Source: Meridianimarinicoccus zhengii (GTDB lineage Bacteria; Pseudomonadota; Alphaproteobacteria; Rhodobacterales; Rhodobacteraceae). Taken from it: a stretch of DNA of 64,000 bases. Shown piece by piece: positions 47,450 to 57,318 of this stretch; position 1 is the stretch's first letter, and the number at the start of each line of letters is the position of its first letter. The notes under the pieces were generated by a model, which saw only the letters and a program-made list of their open reading frames with translations, was not told the DNA's origin and ran no database searches. The DNA lies in the NCBI RefSeq assembly GCF_003254465.1, contig NZ_QDFI01000010.1:20586-84585 (forward strand), in the 5' to 3' direction. The translations under genes were made by a program, and so were the position numbers.

Positions 47450-48622
47450 ATGAAGAGATTGCGCAGGCCCGTTGTTTTCGCAGCGGTTTCAATCGGCGTG
47501 CTTTCTTGCGGCATCGCACAGGCAGCATCCATCACGGCATGGAATACCGGAAACGTGGATGTCGGGGACAACCCGGCTGTCATCGGCGACACGGGCTTCA
47601 GCGTCGTCTATGACCGGGCGTTTCCGGCTGCCGGCGCAATGAGTAACGGGCGTATCGCCTTCACTCCGCCCGAGGCCGTCAGCCCGGGCATCAAGGTCCA
47701 GCCTGAAAGCTACTCCCGCGGGGTCGACCTGAGCGGTTGCCTCATGACGAGCAACCCGGGCGCCGTCTGTACCAGCCCTTTCCAGAGCGGCAAGCGGATC
47801 AAGCAGCAGATGACCGGGCTTGGACCCGTCGATCTCGTGTTCGATATCGCCAATGATGGAACGGAGTCGACCTATCAGGTGTTCCATCGCCTGATAAATC
47901 TGACCGGGCAAGACCTTGACGGTTTCAAGATCGAGCTTGGCTTCGGGATCGGGTCCGATTTCACCGCGGCAACCAGCGGCGACAACCTGATGTTTTCGAC
48001 CGGGTTCGCGGCCATGCCATCCGGCAGCGGCCCCGCATCGACGCAATACCCGTTCGGCCTGTTCGGCGAAGCCGCCGACAACCCGAACTTCACGCTCGAC
48101 GGGTTTTTCGAACCCGAGCGGACGGGGTTCGTCGACATCTTCGATGATGCCACAAGCCCGACCGTCCTGGCGAGCGACGGCTATTTCGGACCCTATCCCG
48201 AATACTTCGGCAACTGGCTTTCGCAAGACGACGTGCCGCTGGGCGCGTTCTGGGACGATGACGGCGACCCGACCACCGATGCCTTGCTGATGGCATGGTT
48301 CACGGGTGGCGTTTGGGAAGCCCGCCGCGCCGTGGACGGTGATGAAGCCATCAGCATCGCACCCGAGACATTCGATGACTTCGACGCACTGGTGGCCGAT
48401 CTCGGGCTCGGTGCGGCGCTATTTCAGGACGACATCGAGGATCTGGCGAACCTGAACGTGAACTTCGCGATCCAGCTTGGGGATCTGGGTGACCGCACGT
48501 CGTTCACGCTGCGTGCCACGGTATCGCCTGCGCCGGTCCCGCTGCCGGCCGGCGCACCGCTGCTCATCGGTGCGCTTGCCGGTCTCGCCGCGCTCCGCCG
48601 CCGGTGGATGCAAAGCGCCTGA
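47450..48622 (+). CDS. VPLPA-CTERM sorting-domain protein, choice-of-anchor F-like
   Basis: A 390-residue exported protein. The signal peptide (MKRLRRPVVFAAVSIGVLSCGIAQA, about 25 residues) is followed by a beta-rich extracellular domain (SITAWNTGNVDVGDNPAV onwards), which resembles the choice-of-anchor F family. The C-terminal sorting signal is VPLPAGAPLLIGALAGLAALRRR: the VPLPA motif, a hydrophobic helix and a basic end. In such systems an exosortase (elsewhere in the genome) cleaves and anchors the protein. Function unknown; likely surface or matrix associated. Confidence 0.85.
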   Translation: MKRLRRPVVFAAVSIGVLSCGIAQAASITAWNTGNVDVGDNPAVIGDTGFSVVYDRAFPAAGAMSNGRIAFTPPEAVSPGIKVQPESYSRGVDLSGCLMTSNPGAVCTSPFQSGKRIKQQMTGLGPVDLVFDIANDGTESTYQVFHRLINLTGQDLDGFKIELGFGIGSDFTAATSGDNLMFSTGFAAMPSGSGPASTQYPFGLFGEAADNPNFTLDGFFEPERTGFVDIFDDATSPTVLASDGYFGPYPEYFGNWLSQDDVPLGAFWDDDGDPTTDALLMAWFTGGVWEARRAVDGDEAISIAPETFDDFDALVADLGLGAALFQDDIEDLANLNVNFAIQLGDLGDRTSFTLRATVSPAPVPLPAGAPLLIGALAGLAALRRRWMQSA

Positions 48623-48640
48623 ACGCACGACACGAAGACT

Positions 48641-48668
48641 GTGCAATCCGGCTCTGGCCGGGTTGCAC
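48641..48668 (+). terminator. Hairpin after the VPLPA-CTERM gene
   Basis: An 11-bp stem GTGCAATCCGG/CCGGGTTGCAC (one G-T wobble) around the loop CTCTGG starts 18 bases after the stop and is followed by GTTTC. Likely terminator of the upstream gene. Confidence 0.55.
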
Positions 48669-48771
48669 GTTTCAATCCATGTGCCGCTATCACCTATGAA
48701 CAAGACGGATCGGGACGACCGCCGACGGATCGATGCAAGGGCTGCGCACGGCATGCCATCCCATCACCAAG

Positions 48772-49266
48772 TCAACCCGCGTGTATATCGCCCACGGTCA
48801 GCACCGGGGAGGCATCGATGGCGTCAGCGTCAAGCATCGCCGCGACCCGTTCGAGCGAGGCGACAAGCTGCGCCTGCTCCCAGTCCTCCAGCTTGAGGAA
48901 AGCGTTGACATAACGCTGCTGCAAGGCGTCCGGGGCGTTGTCCACGGTCGCGCGGCCTGCCGGGGTAAGCGTGACGTCGGTCTGGCGGCGATCCGTTTCG
49001 GACCGGACGCGCACGACCTGACCCTGCGCCTGCAACTTGTCCACCAGCGCCGTGATGGTTCCCTGGCTCAACCGCATCTGCGTGGCCAGTTCCTTGGGCT
49101 TGGCACTGGCCCCCGGCTTGCCCGCGATGATCTGCAACACCCGCAACTGTGACGAGGTCATTCCCACCGATGCGGCAAGCTTGCGCGCATAAATCTCCGT
49201 CGCGCGCAGGATACGGCGCAACGCGATCAGGCTGGCATCAAGCCGGTCGGGTCCGATCTCGCTCAT
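48772..49266 (-). CDS. ectR: MarR-family regulator, EctR-like
   Basis: A 164-residue transcription factor with the MarR winged helix-turn-helix (about residues 40-105: SQLRVLQIIAG, KELATQMRLSQGTITALVDKL, wing VRVRSETDRRQTDVTLT). It is divergent from ectA with a 223-base gap, the position of EctR in many halotolerant proteobacteria, where it controls ectoine synthesis. The name is by position and family, not direct evidence. Confidence 0.85.
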   Translation of the reverse strand: MSEIGPDRLDASLIALRRILRATEIYARKLAASVGMTSSQLRVLQIIAGKPGASAKPKELATQMRLSQGTITALVDKLQAQGQVVRVRSETDRRQTDVTLTPAGRATVDNAPDALQQRYVNAFLKLEDWEQAQLVASLERVAAMLDADAIDASPVLTVGDIHAG

Positions 49267-49430
49267 ACCGCAATCATACGCGGTGCATGCCGATGCTTCA
49301 ACAATCAAAGGGCTCTCAGCCATGCTTTGGATACTGAAGCAACTGTATCTCGCCAGATTCGCGTTCAGCATGCAAAGCCATGGTGAAAACTGCGATTCCC
49401 TGTCAACACTACGTTCGAAAATTAAGCGCC

Positions 49431-49458
49431 TTGAAAACTGAACAGGCTCATGTATTTT
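49431..49458 (+). promoter_or_regulatory. Candidate promoter of the ectoine operon
   Basis: TTGAAA at 49431-49436 and TATTTT at 49453-49458 are separated by 16 bases and lie 32 bases before the ectA ATG. The region is A+T-rich, unlike the flanking genes. Match to sigma-70 boxes is 5/6 and 4/6. Osmotic and EctR control would act here. Confidence 0.5.
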
Positions 49459-49489
49459 GATAGGCGAAGAAATAACCCACGGAGCACCC

Positions 49490-50041
49490 ATGCCCAAGGA
49501 CAGCCTGGAACAGGACAGCAAGGACGCCGCGTCGCGGTCGATCCGTCTGCGCAAGCCAACGGCCGAAGACGGATCGGACATCTGGCAGCTGGTGCGCGAC
49601 TGCGCGCCGCTCGATGAAAATTCCATGTATTGCAACCTGATACAGGCGGATCACTTCGCCGACACCTGCGTCGTGGCGGAACGCCACGGGCGCATCGTCG
49701 GTTGGGTCTCCGGGCACATGATCCCCGGCGAGGACACGCTCTTCGTCTGGCAGGTCGCCGTCAGCGCAGAAGCGCGCGGCATGGGCCTTGGCCGTCGGAT
49801 GCTGAGCCATCTCGTGGCGCGGCCCGAATGTCGCGCGGCACGCCAGCTAAAGACGACGATCACCAAGTCGAACGCCGCGTCCTGGGCGCTGTTCCGCGGA
49901 TTCGCGCGCCAGCTTGGCGGCGATCTCAGCGACGAGCCGCATTTCGAACGCGACCGACACTTCGACGGCGCGGCCGCGACCGAGCACATGGTCACGATCA
50001 CCCTGCCGCGGGTTCAGACCCGCCTGCGCGTGGTCGCCTGA
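49490..50041 (+). CDS. ectA: L-2,4-diaminobutyrate acetyltransferase (ectoine synthesis)
   Basis: A 183-residue GNAT-fold enzyme that acetylates diaminobutyrate to N4-acetyl-diaminobutyrate, the second step of ectoine synthesis. The family start IRLRKPTAEDGSDIWQLVRDC, the SMYCNLIQADHF segment and the acetyl-CoA loop (EARGMGLGRRML) are all present. The ATG is preceded by GGAG. First gene of ectABC-ask. Confidence 0.95.
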   Translation: MPKDSLEQDSKDAASRSIRLRKPTAEDGSDIWQLVRDCAPLDENSMYCNLIQADHFADTCVVAERHGRIVGWVSGHMIPGEDTLFVWQVAVSAEARGMGLGRRMLSHLVARPECRAARQLKTTITKSNAASWALFRGFARQLGGDLSDEPHFERDRHFDGAAATEHMVTITLPRVQTRLRVVA

Positions 50042-50090
50042 CCCGGTCCACCGCCGCCGATCCCTCCAGAATTTGCCGAAAGGACACCCC

Positions 50091-51383
50091 ATGCCCAAAG
50101 ACATGGCAACGACCGACATTTCCGTTTTTACCCGCCGCGAGAGCGCCGCGCGTTCCTATTGCCGCGGCATGCCCGCCATGTTCGCGCGCGCGAACGGGTC
50201 GGAACTGTTCGACACCGACGGGAACCGCTACATTGACTTTCTCGCCGGTTGTTCATCGCTGAACTACGGGCACAACGACCCGGACATGAAGACCGCCCTG
50301 ATCGATCACATTACGGGCGACGGTATCGCACACGGGCTCGACCTGCACACCAACGCCAAGGGCGATTTCCTGTCCGCGTTCGAAACGCACATCCTGGCGC
50401 CCCGCGGCATGGATTACCGGGTGATGTTCACCGGCCCCACAGGCGCCAATTCGGTCGAGGCGGCGATGAAGATCGCGCGCAAGAAAACGGGGCGCACCAA
50501 CATCATCGCCTTCACCAACGGCTTTCACGGCGTGACCATGGGGGCGTTGGCGGCGACCGGCAACGGCTACCATCGCGGCGGTGCGGGCATGGACACGTCC
50601 GGCATCACCCGCGTGCCCTTCGACGGCTATGTCGACGGAATGGATTCCGCCGACCTGCTCGACAAGATGCTGTCCGACAACTCGGGCGGCATCGATGCCC
50701 CGGCGGCGATCCTGTTCGAACCCGTACAGGGCGAAGGCGGCCTGAACGCGGCATCCCCCGAATGGATGCGCAAGATCGCCGACATCGCCAAGCGCCACGG
50801 CGCGCTGCTGATCGCGGACGACATCCAGTCGGGCTGCGGGCGCACCGGCACCTTCTTTGCCTTCGAAGAAGCGGGCATCGAGCCCGACGTCATCACGCTG
50901 GCGAAATCCATCTCGGGCTTCGGCCTGCCGCTTGCGCTGACCCTGATCCGTCCGGAACACGACATCTTCGGCCCGGCCGAACATAACGGCACGTTCCGCG
51001 GCAACACCCATGCCTTCGTGACCGCGCGGGTCGCCATCGAGAAATTCTGGTCGAACGACACGTTCCAGAAGGACATCGCGGTCAAGGCCACCATCGTGAC
51101 CGAGGCCCTGCAACAGATCGCCGACATGGTGCCGGGTGCGTTCCTGAAAGGGCGCGGCATGATGCAGGGCGTCGATGTCGGCACGGGCGATCTTGCCAGC
51201 GCCATCTGCGCGCGCGCCTATGAAAACGGGCTGGTGATCGAGACATCGGGCAATGAAGACCAGGTGGTCAAGGTGCTCGCACCGCTGACGACGCCGCCGG
51301 AAATCCTGCGCGAGGGCCTCGGCATCGTCGTGCAGGCCGCGCGGGACGTGCTGGCGGACCACACGAAGATTGCTGCGGAGTAA
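50091..51383 (+). CDS. ectB: Diaminobutyrate-2-oxoglutarate aminotransferase
   Basis: A 430-residue PLP-dependent class III aminotransferase that makes 2,4-diaminobutyrate from aspartate semialdehyde. Conserved parts include [43 protein letters not shown], the cofactor-binding [19 protein letters not shown] and the lysine in [12 protein letters not shown]. Gap to ectA is 49 bases and to ectC 5 bases. Confidence 0.96.
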   Translation: MPKDMATTDISVFTRRESAARSYCRGMPAMFARANGSELFDTDGNRYIDFLAGCSSLNYGHNDPDMKTALIDHITGDGIAHGLDLHTNAKGDFLSAFETHILAPRGMDYRVMFTGPTGANSVEAAMKIARKKTGRTNIIAFTNGFHGVTMGALAATGNGYHRGGAGMDTSGITRVPFDGYVDGMDSADLLDKMLSDNSGGIDAPAAILFEPVQGEGGLNAASPEWMRKIADIAKRHGALLIADDIQSGCGRTGTFFAFEEAGIEPDVITLAKSISGFGLPLALTLIRPEHDIFGPAEHNGTFRGNTHAFVTARVAIEKFWSNDTFQKDIAVKATIVTEALQQIADMVPGAFLKGRGMMQGVDVGTGDLASAICARAYENGLVIETSGNEDQVVKVLAPLTTPPEILREGLGIVVQAARDVLADHTKIAAE

Positions 51384-51388
51384 CCCAG

Positions 51389-51784
51389 ATGATTGTACGC
51401 GACTTTCACGCCCTCAAGAACACGGACCGCAGCGTATCCAATGCCCGGTGGAACTCGGTGCGCATGCTGCTGGCCGATGACAAAATGGGCTTTTCGTTCC
51501 ATATCACCACGTTGGAGACCGGGTCGGAGCACACGTTCCACTACAAGAACCATTTCGAGAGCGTCTATTGCATCTCGGGCAAGGGTTCGATCACCGACCT
51601 CGCCACCGGCGAGACGCACGAGATCCGCCCCGGGGTGATGTACGCGCTGAACCTGCACGACCACCACACGCTGCGCGCCGAGGAAGAACTGGTGATGGCC
51701 TGCTGCTTCAACCCGCCCGTGACCGGCAACGAAGTGCACCGTGAAGACGGGTCCTACGCGGCACCCGGGGAAGACGCGGCCTGA
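51389..51784 (+). CDS. ectC: Ectoine synthase
   Basis: A 131-residue cupin enzyme that closes N-acetyl-diaminobutyrate to ectoine. Start [16 protein letters not shown] and the metal/active-site region [18 protein letters not shown] and [16 protein letters not shown] are typical. It ends one base before the aspartokinase gene. Confidence 0.96.
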   Translation: MIVRDFHALKNTDRSVSNARWNSVRMLLADDKMGFSFHITTLETGSEHTFHYKNHFESVYCISGKGSITDLATGETHEIRPGVMYALNLHDHHTLRAEEELVMACCFNPPVTGNEVHREDGSYAAPGEDAA

Positions 51785-51785
51785 C

Positions 51786-53207
51786 ATGACCCTGACCGTG
51801 GAAAAGATCGGCGGGACAAGCATGTCCCGACTCGACGAACTGCTCGATACGCTGTTCATCGCCGGCGGCGCCGACAATGTCCGCTACGGGCGGGTGTTCG
51901 TGGTGTCTGCCTTCGGCGGCATCACCGACCTTCTGCTCGAGCACAAGAAATCGGGCGAACCCGGTGTCTATGCACGTTTCACCGCGGATGGCGGGCATGA
52001 ATGGCACGAGGCGCTGACCCGGGCCGAAGAGGCGATGGTCGCCGAACAGGACCGCCTTCTGGCGCATCCGGCAGACCTGCAACAGGCCGGTGACTTCGTG
52101 CGCGACCGCATCGATGGCGCGCGCAACTGTCTGGTGGACCTTCAGCGGCTGTGCTCTTACGGGCATTTCCGCATGGAAGAACACCTGCTGAAAGTGCGCG
52201 AGCTGCTGTCTGGGCTGGGCGAGGCACATTCGGCGCTGGTCGCGTCGCTGCTGCTGCGCCGGGCCGGGGTGAATGCGCGGCTGGTGGACCTGACCGGCTG
52301 GCGCGACCAGCGCGACGTGGATCTAGAAGAGCGGCTTCAGACGGCGATGGAGGGCGTGGACACCGCGACCGAGATGCCCATCGTCACGGGCTATGCCCAG
52401 TGCCGCGAAGGTCTGATGCGCGAATTCGACCGGGGCTATTCCGAGGTGACGTTCTCGCGGCTCGCCGCCCAGATCGGCGCGGACGAGGCGATCATCCACA
52501 AGGAATTCCACCTGTCCTCCGCCGACCCCAAGCTGGTGGGCGCCGACAAGGTGCGCAAGCTCGGCCGCACGAATTACGATGTGGCGGACCAGCTGGCGAA
52601 CATGGGGATGGAAGCGATCCACCCGCAGGCCGCGCGCGTGTTGCGCCGGGCGCAAGTGCCGCTTCGCGTGACGAACGCGTTCGACCACGAAGACCCGGGC
52701 ACCCTGATCGATGACGAACCCGCCGACACCGCGGCCGTGGAGATCGTCACCGGTCTCGACATCATCGCGCTGGAGCTGTTCGAACAGGACATGGTCGGCG
52801 TGAAGGGATATGACGCGACGGTGCTGGACGTGCTGACACGCCACAACGTGCGGATCGTGTCCAAGGTGTCGAACGCCAACACGATCACCCATTACGTCGA
52901 TGCGACACCGAAGGTGATGGCACGCGTGGAAAAGGCGCTGTCGGATATCTACCCGTCGGCCCGCGTCACATGGCGCGAGATGGGGATGGCGTCGGTCATC
53001 GGACGCGATCTTGATGGCCTTTCGGTGCTGACGCGGGGTCTTCAGGCCATCGCGGCAGCGGGAATGGAAGCGATCGGCGCCACCCAGGGTCCGCGCAACG
53101 TGGATGTGCAGTTCATTCTCGACCGCAAGACGCTGAAGCCGGTAATCGCGGCACTGCACGACGCGTTCATCAGCGGCAAGGCCGCGCCCGCCCTGCGGGT
53201 CGCCTGA
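51786..53207 (+). CDS. ask: Aspartate kinase, ectoine-associated (Ask_Ect)
   Basis: A 473-residue aspartokinase that phosphorylates aspartate, feeding the ectoine pathway. It shows the kinase start VEKIGGTSMSRL, the FVVSAFGGITDLLLEHKK segment, and two C-terminal ACT-like regions (SVIGRDLDGLSVLTRGLQ). Ectoine-cluster aspartokinases are often feedback-insensitive. It is the last gene of the operon; no ectD hydroxylase is present. Confidence 0.93.
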   Translation: MTLTVEKIGGTSMSRLDELLDTLFIAGGADNVRYGRVFVVSAFGGITDLLLEHKKSGEPGVYARFTADGGHEWHEALTRAEEAMVAEQDRLLAHPADLQQAGDFVRDRIDGARNCLVDLQRLCSYGHFRMEEHLLKVRELLSGLGEAHSALVASLLLRRAGVNARLVDLTGWRDQRDVDLEERLQTAMEGVDTATEMPIVTGYAQCREGLMREFDRGYSEVTFSRLAAQIGADEAIIHKEFHLSSADPKLVGADKVRKLGRTNYDVADQLANMGMEAIHPQAARVLRRAQVPLRVTNAFDHEDPGTLIDDEPADTAAVEIVTGLDIIALELFEQDMVGVKGYDATVLDVLTRHNVRIVSKVSNANTITHYVDATPKVMARVEKALSDIYPSARVTWREMGMASVIGRDLDGLSVLTRGLQAIAAAGMEAIGATQGPRNVDVQFILDRKTLKPVIAALHDAFISGKAAPALRVA

Positions 53208-53214
53208 TACGGCG

Positions 53215-53242
53215 CCGCGCGCCCGCACTGACGGGCGCGCGG
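53215..53242 (+). terminator. Hairpin after the ectoine operon
   Basis: A perfect 10-bp stem CCGCGCGCCC/GGGCGCGCGG around an 8-base loop starts eight bases after the ask stop. There is no T-run. Confidence 0.5.
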
Positions 53243-53300
53243 ACGCATCTCGGAAACATTCCCGCTTCCGGGGCATCGGCCATGCGTGTAATGCGCGGGC

Positions 53301-53963
53301 ATGGTCCAAAACCCCTATGACACCGCCGGTTTCCACGACACCGCCATCGCCGCCGGGCGTCACCGCGCCATCGTCGGCGGACGATGGGACGAAACAGGGC
53401 GCGCGCAAATGGCGGCGCTTCTGGCTGCGGGGCTGCAGCCGCACCACCATCTTCTGGATATCGGGGCGGGTGCGCTGCGTCTGGGCTGCAAGGCGGTGCC
53501 CTATCTCGATCCCGGCCATTACTGGGCGACCGATGCCTCGTTGCCGCTCCTTCGCATCGGGCGGGAGGTCGAATTGCCCAACCCGACGCGCCTGACGGCG
53601 GACCACCTGATCGCCGATGCGGCCTTCGACTTTCCCGGCGTGCCGGACAGCATCACCCACGCCATCGCATTTGCCCTGTTCCCGCATCTGCCCATGGCCC
53701 ATCTGCGCCGGGCGCTCACCAACCTGCGGCGCTTTCCGCGGCTGGAAATGCTGCTGTTCACCGTTTTCCTGGCCCCCGATGCCGCCAGCGCAGCCCGCCC
53801 GTTGCGACAGCCGGACGGCGTCGTGACCCACGACATCCGCCCGCCCTATCACCTGCTGGAAGCCGACCTGCACCATTTCGCGGTGCAGACCGGCTGGCAT
53901 CTCACGCGCAGCGCCACTGTGCTGCCGCGCGGACAGGTTCTGTTCGCCGCCACGCCGGCCTGA
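53301..53963 (+). CDS. SAM-dependent methyltransferase
   Basis: A 220-residue cytoplasmic class I methyltransferase. The SAM-binding motif I is HLLDIGAGALRLGC (about residues 49-62), with the acidic motif after the second strand in YWATDASLPLL. Acceptor unknown. It converges with the minus-strand dioxygenase-type gene, the two stops being three bases apart. Confidence 0.75.
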   Translation: MVQNPYDTAGFHDTAIAAGRHRAIVGGRWDETGRAQMAALLAAGLQPHHHLLDIGAGALRLGCKAVPYLDPGHYWATDASLPLLRIGREVELPNPTRLTADHLIADAAFDFPGVPDSITHAIAFALFPHLPMAHLRRALTNLRRFPRLEMLLFTVFLAPDAASAARPLRQPDGVVTHDIRPPYHLLEADLHHFAVQTGWHLTRSATVLPRGQVLFAATPA

Positions 53964-53966
53964 GCG

Positions 53967-54911
53967 TCAGTCCGCGATGGGGTCCAGCCCGGCCTCGATT
54001 CGGTCGCGATGCGGCTCGTACCGCGCGGGCAGTTTCAGTGCCGTGCCCAGTTCCGCCGGGTCCTCGTCGCGGGCGAAGCCGGGATCATGGGTCGCCACCT
54101 CGAACAGAACGCCACCCGGCGCGCGGAAATAGATCGCGCGGAAATAGTCCCGGTCGATCACCGGCGTCACCTCGTAGCCCGCATCGACCAGCGCCGTACG
54201 CACCGCGACATGGGCCTCGGCATCCTCGACCGCGAAGGCGATGTGGTGGATGGACCCCGCCCCCTGCCGCGCCGGTGCATCTTGGGGCCGGACCTCGATG
54301 TCGATCACATCCGCCGCGTTGCCGCCAGGCACACGGTAGCGTGTCAGCGCACCGTCCTGCCCCGCGAGCTCGTAGCCCATGAAGCCCAGCAGGTCCGCCG
54401 CGCCCGCCCCGTCGCGCAGGCGCATGCGTGCGCCGTTGAAGCCAAGGATACCCTTGTCCGCGGGCACATCGCCGCCCGTCCACGGCACCCGCCCGCGCGC
54501 ATCGGCCTCGACCAGCGCAAGCCCCTCGCCGTCCGGTCCCTCGAAATCCAGCCGCGCCGCGCCGAAGGCCATGCCTTCGGTCAGCCCGGCCACGCCCCGC
54601 GCTGCAAACCGCTCAGACCAGTAGTCCAGCGCCCCCGGGGGCACGGCGAATTCGGTGATCGTCACCTCGCCGGTGCCACGCCGCCCGCGCGGCATGCCGC
54701 CGAAGGGAAAGCTCGTCATCACCGATCCCGGCGTGCCCGTCCCGTCACCGAAATAAAGGTGATACACCTCGGGCGCGTCGAAATTCACGGTCTTCTTGAT
54801 CCGACGCAATCCCAGCGTGCGGGTGTAGAACCCGTTGTTGTCACTCGCATCACCCGCCATCATCGTGATGTGGTGGATGCCCTTGATACGGCCCGTGATC
54901 GCGTCGCCCAT
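53967..54911 (-). CDS. VOC-family ring-cleaving dioxygenase-like protein
   Basis: A 314-residue cytoplasmic protein with two vicinal-oxygen-chelate domains. The first begins GIHHITMMAGDASDNNGFYTRTLGLR, and the second has SIHHIAFAVEDAEAHV and FRAPGGVLFEVATHDPGF, giving His and Glu metal ligands. This is the pattern of MhqO/PcpA-type hydroquinone-cleaving dioxygenases. The real substrate is unproven. Start at 54911. Confidence 0.82.
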   Translation of the reverse strand: MGDAITGRIKGIHHITMMAGDASDNNGFYTRTLGLRRIKKTVNFDAPEVYHLYFGDGTGTPGSVMTSFPFGGMPRGRRGTGEVTITEFAVPPGALDYWSERFAARGVAGLTEGMAFGAARLDFEGPDGEGLALVEADARGRVPWTGGDVPADKGILGFNGARMRLRDGAGAADLLGFMGYELAGQDGALTRYRVPGGNAADVIDIEVRPQDAPARQGAGSIHHIAFAVEDAEAHVAVRTALVDAGYEVTPVIDRDYFRAIYFRAPGGVLFEVATHDPGFARDEDPAELGTALKLPARYEPHRDRIEAGLDPIAD

Positions 54912-55242
54912 GGTCTGGTCTCCGGAATTCTTGTGTGTCCTGTCAGGCGAGATGTCGGCCCGCGCGGGGCCCAGATCAAGCACGACGTCCGACAACCGAC
55001 CCGGCGCGACGCGTGCCGCCCTGCACATATCCCGGCCCCGGCAAGAAGCCGTCCACGACCCGCCCGCGCGCCGCGAACGGGACGTGGCCTGTCCATTTTC
55101 TTTTCATTTCGGTTGCTTACGCGGGTTTCTGTGCCTTGTCCGTAACCCTTACAGCCGCCGGCGCTGCGCCCTGTTGCGACCCTGATCGTTGTCGCTATCG
55201 TGCGCGTGTGCACTGCGCCTGTGTCGCAAAACGGAGGAACGA
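54912..55242. other. Intergenic region between two VOC genes
   Basis: 331 bases between divergent genes. A weak sigma-70-like pair TTGCGA (55174-55179) and TATCGT (55196-55201), 16 bases apart, lies 42 bases before the plus-strand VOC gene. No coding frame with a sensible product was found. Confidence 0.35.
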
Positions 55243-55638
55243 ATGGCCAAGGCAATCCACAGCATGATCCGCGTACTCGACGAGGGACGCTCGGTCGATT
55301 TCTACCGCCGCGCCTTCGGGCTGGAGGTCGCGGACCGGCTGGATTTTTCCGGCTTCACGCTGGTCTATCTCAGCAATGACGAGACGGGGTTCGAGGTCGA
55401 ACTGACCGTCAACAAGGACCGTACCGAACCCTATGACCTTGGCGACGGATACGGGCATCTCGCGGTGTCGGTCGCCGATCTCGACACCGAACACGCGCGG
55501 TTCGAAGCCGAGGGGTTCAACCCCCGCAAGCTCGTGGAATTCGCGCCGGATGGCAAAAAGATCGCGCGTTTCTTCTTCGTTGCGGACCCGGACGGCTACC
55601 AGATCGAGGTGCTGGAACGCTCGGGCCGTTTCGCTTGA
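55243..55638 (+). CDS. VOC-family protein, lactoylglutathione lyase-like
   Basis: A 131-residue single-domain glyoxalase-fold protein. IHSMIRVLDEGRSVDFYRRAFGLEV is the first metal-ligand half, and GHLAVSVADLDTEHARFEAEGF with FFVADPDGYQIEVLERSG the second, supplying His and Glu ligands. It is like GloA but short; it may detoxify methylglyoxal or another aldehyde. GGAGGAACGA precedes the ATG. Confidence 0.85.
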   Translation: MAKAIHSMIRVLDEGRSVDFYRRAFGLEVADRLDFSGFTLVYLSNDETGFEVELTVNKDRTEPYDLGDGYGHLAVSVADLDTEHARFEAEGFNPRKLVEFAPDGKKIARFFFVADPDGYQIEVLERSGRFA

Positions 55639-55852
55639 CACCGGGCGTGGCCTCCGCGCCGGGGGCCGCGTGTGCCGTGCGGCCCGCCTCCGGTCCCGGC
55701 AGGCAGGCGAAGTGTGCGGCGGTATCGGCCCCCCGTTCGGCACACAATCCCCGGGCCATGCAAGATACCCGCCGGTGCGCTTTTCCAGCGGGGCCACGCC
55801 CCTTGCGTGACTGACCGTTGCGGGACGCCGTACATGGGGTTAAGCCGGCATC

Positions 55853-56476
55853 ATGGCCCCGAAGAAACGCCGCCCGCCCGACGCAGACGGAGGGCTGATC
55901 CTGTTCAACAAGCCCTTCGGCGTGCTGTCGCAATTCAGTGGCGGCGAGGGCGACGGCGCGCGCGACACGCTGGCAGCATGGATCGACCGGCCCGGCGTCT
56001 ATCCCGCCGGGCGGCTGGACAAGGACAGCGAGGGGCTGTTGCTGCTGACAGGCGACGGGGCGGTGCAGGCACGCATCGCGGACCCGAAGTTCAAGCTGCC
56101 CAAGGTCTATCTCGTGCAGGTCGAAGGTATGCCCGACGACGACGCACTGGCGGCGCTGCGGAACGGCATCACCCTGAAGGACGGCCCGACCCGGCCTGCC
56201 CACGCCGAGGCCATCGCCCCGCCAGACCTGTGGCCCCGCGATCCGCCCGTGCGGTTCCGCAAGTCGGTGCCCGACGCGTGGCTCCGGATCACCCTGCGCG
56301 AAGGGCGAAACCGGCAGGTCCGGCGCATGACGGCCGCCGTGGGACTACCGACGCTGCGGCTGGTGCGCTGGTCCATCGGACCGTGGACGCTCGACGGGCT
56401 CCCGCCCGGCGCATGGCGCCACGTTGCTGGCGCGGACATGCGCGCGGCCATTGCACCCGGCAACCCCCGCGCCTAA
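55853..56476 (+). CDS. rluE: 23S rRNA pseudouridine synthase RluE type
   Basis: A 207-residue rRNA-modifying enzyme. The catalytic Asp is in [15 protein letters not shown], and the [14 protein letters not shown] and [23 protein letters not shown] blocks, with [15 protein letters not shown], match RluE closely (E. coli RluE makes pseudouridine 2457 in 23S rRNA). Length is typical. It is followed by proC after 29 bases. Confidence 0.9.
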   Translation: MAPKKRRPPDADGGLILFNKPFGVLSQFSGGEGDGARDTLAAWIDRPGVYPAGRLDKDSEGLLLLTGDGAVQARIADPKFKLPKVYLVQVEGMPDDDALAALRNGITLKDGPTRPAHAEAIAPPDLWPRDPPVRFRKSVPDAWLRITLREGRNRQVRRMTAAVGLPTLRLVRWSIGPWTLDGLPPGAWRHVAGADMRAAIAPGNPRA

Positions 56477-56505
56477 CCTCTGGCGGCGACGGAAAAGGGG
56501 ACGAC

Positions 56506-57318
56506 ATGCACGATACGATTGAGCAGCGCGGATTGGTTCTGATCGGCTGCGGCAAGATGGGCTCGGCCATGCTGGCGGGCTGGCTGGATGGCGGGCTGCC
56601 CCCGGCATCCGTTTGGGTGCAGGATCCGAACCCGTCGGACTGGCTGCGCGGGATCAAGGGGCTGAACCTGAACACCCCTCTGCCCGCTGCACCCGCGCTG
56701 GTGCTCGTCGCGGTAAAGCCGCACATGATGGGCGACACGCTGCCCGCGCTCGCCGCGATGGGTAACGGCCCGACAGTGTTCGTGTCGGTCGCAGCAGGTG
56801 TCCCGATCGCACGCTACGAATCCCTGCTGGGTGCGGATACGCCCATCATCCGCGCCATGCCCAACACCCCCGCCGCCGTGGGCCGAGGCGTCACCGCGCT
56901 GATCGGCAACGCCCATGCAGGCGGCGCGGCGATGGACATGGCCGACACGCTTCTGCAAGCGGTCGGCCTGACCGTGCGGCTGGAGTCGGAAGAGCAGATG
57001 GACGCTGTCACGGCCGTGTCCGGCTCCGGCCCCGCCTACGTCTTTCACATGATCGAGTCGCTGGCGGCGGCGGGCGAACAGGCGGGGCTGGCCCCCGATC
57101 TTGCCATGACTCTCGCCAAGGCGACCGTGGCAGGCGCCGGCGCGCTGGCGGAACAGGCGAACGACACCCCAGCAACCCTGCGCGAGAACGTCACCAGCCC
57201 GAACGGCGTGACCCAGGCCGCGCTCGTGCCGCTGATGGATCAGGACGCAGGCCTGGCCGCGCTGATGCGCGCCACCGTGGCCGCTGCCGTGAAACGATCC
57301 AGGGAACTCGGCGAATGA
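56506..57318 (+). CDS. proC: Pyrroline-5-carboxylate reductase
   Basis: A 270-residue NAD(P)H enzyme for the last step of proline synthesis. It has the nucleotide motif VLIGCGKMGSAMLAGW and the conserved VAVKPHMM, RAMPNTPAAVGRGVTAL and AVSGSGPAYVFHMIE segments, ending with TSPNGVTQAALVPL. The ATG at 56506 follows AAGGGG. Proline is a second compatible solute, in line with the ectoine genes. It overlaps the next gene by ATGA. Confidence 0.93.
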   Translation: MHDTIEQRGLVLIGCGKMGSAMLAGWLDGGLPPASVWVQDPNPSDWLRGIKGLNLNTPLPAAPALVLVAVKPHMMGDTLPALAAMGNGPTVFVSVAAGVPIARYESLLGADTPIIRAMPNTPAAVGRGVTALIGNAHAGGAAMDMADTLLQAVGLTVRLESEEQMDAVTAVSGSGPAYVFHMIESLAAAGEQAGLAPDLAMTLAKATVAGAGALAEQANDTPATLRENVTSPNGVTQAALVPLMDQDAGLAALMRATVAAAVKRSRELGE

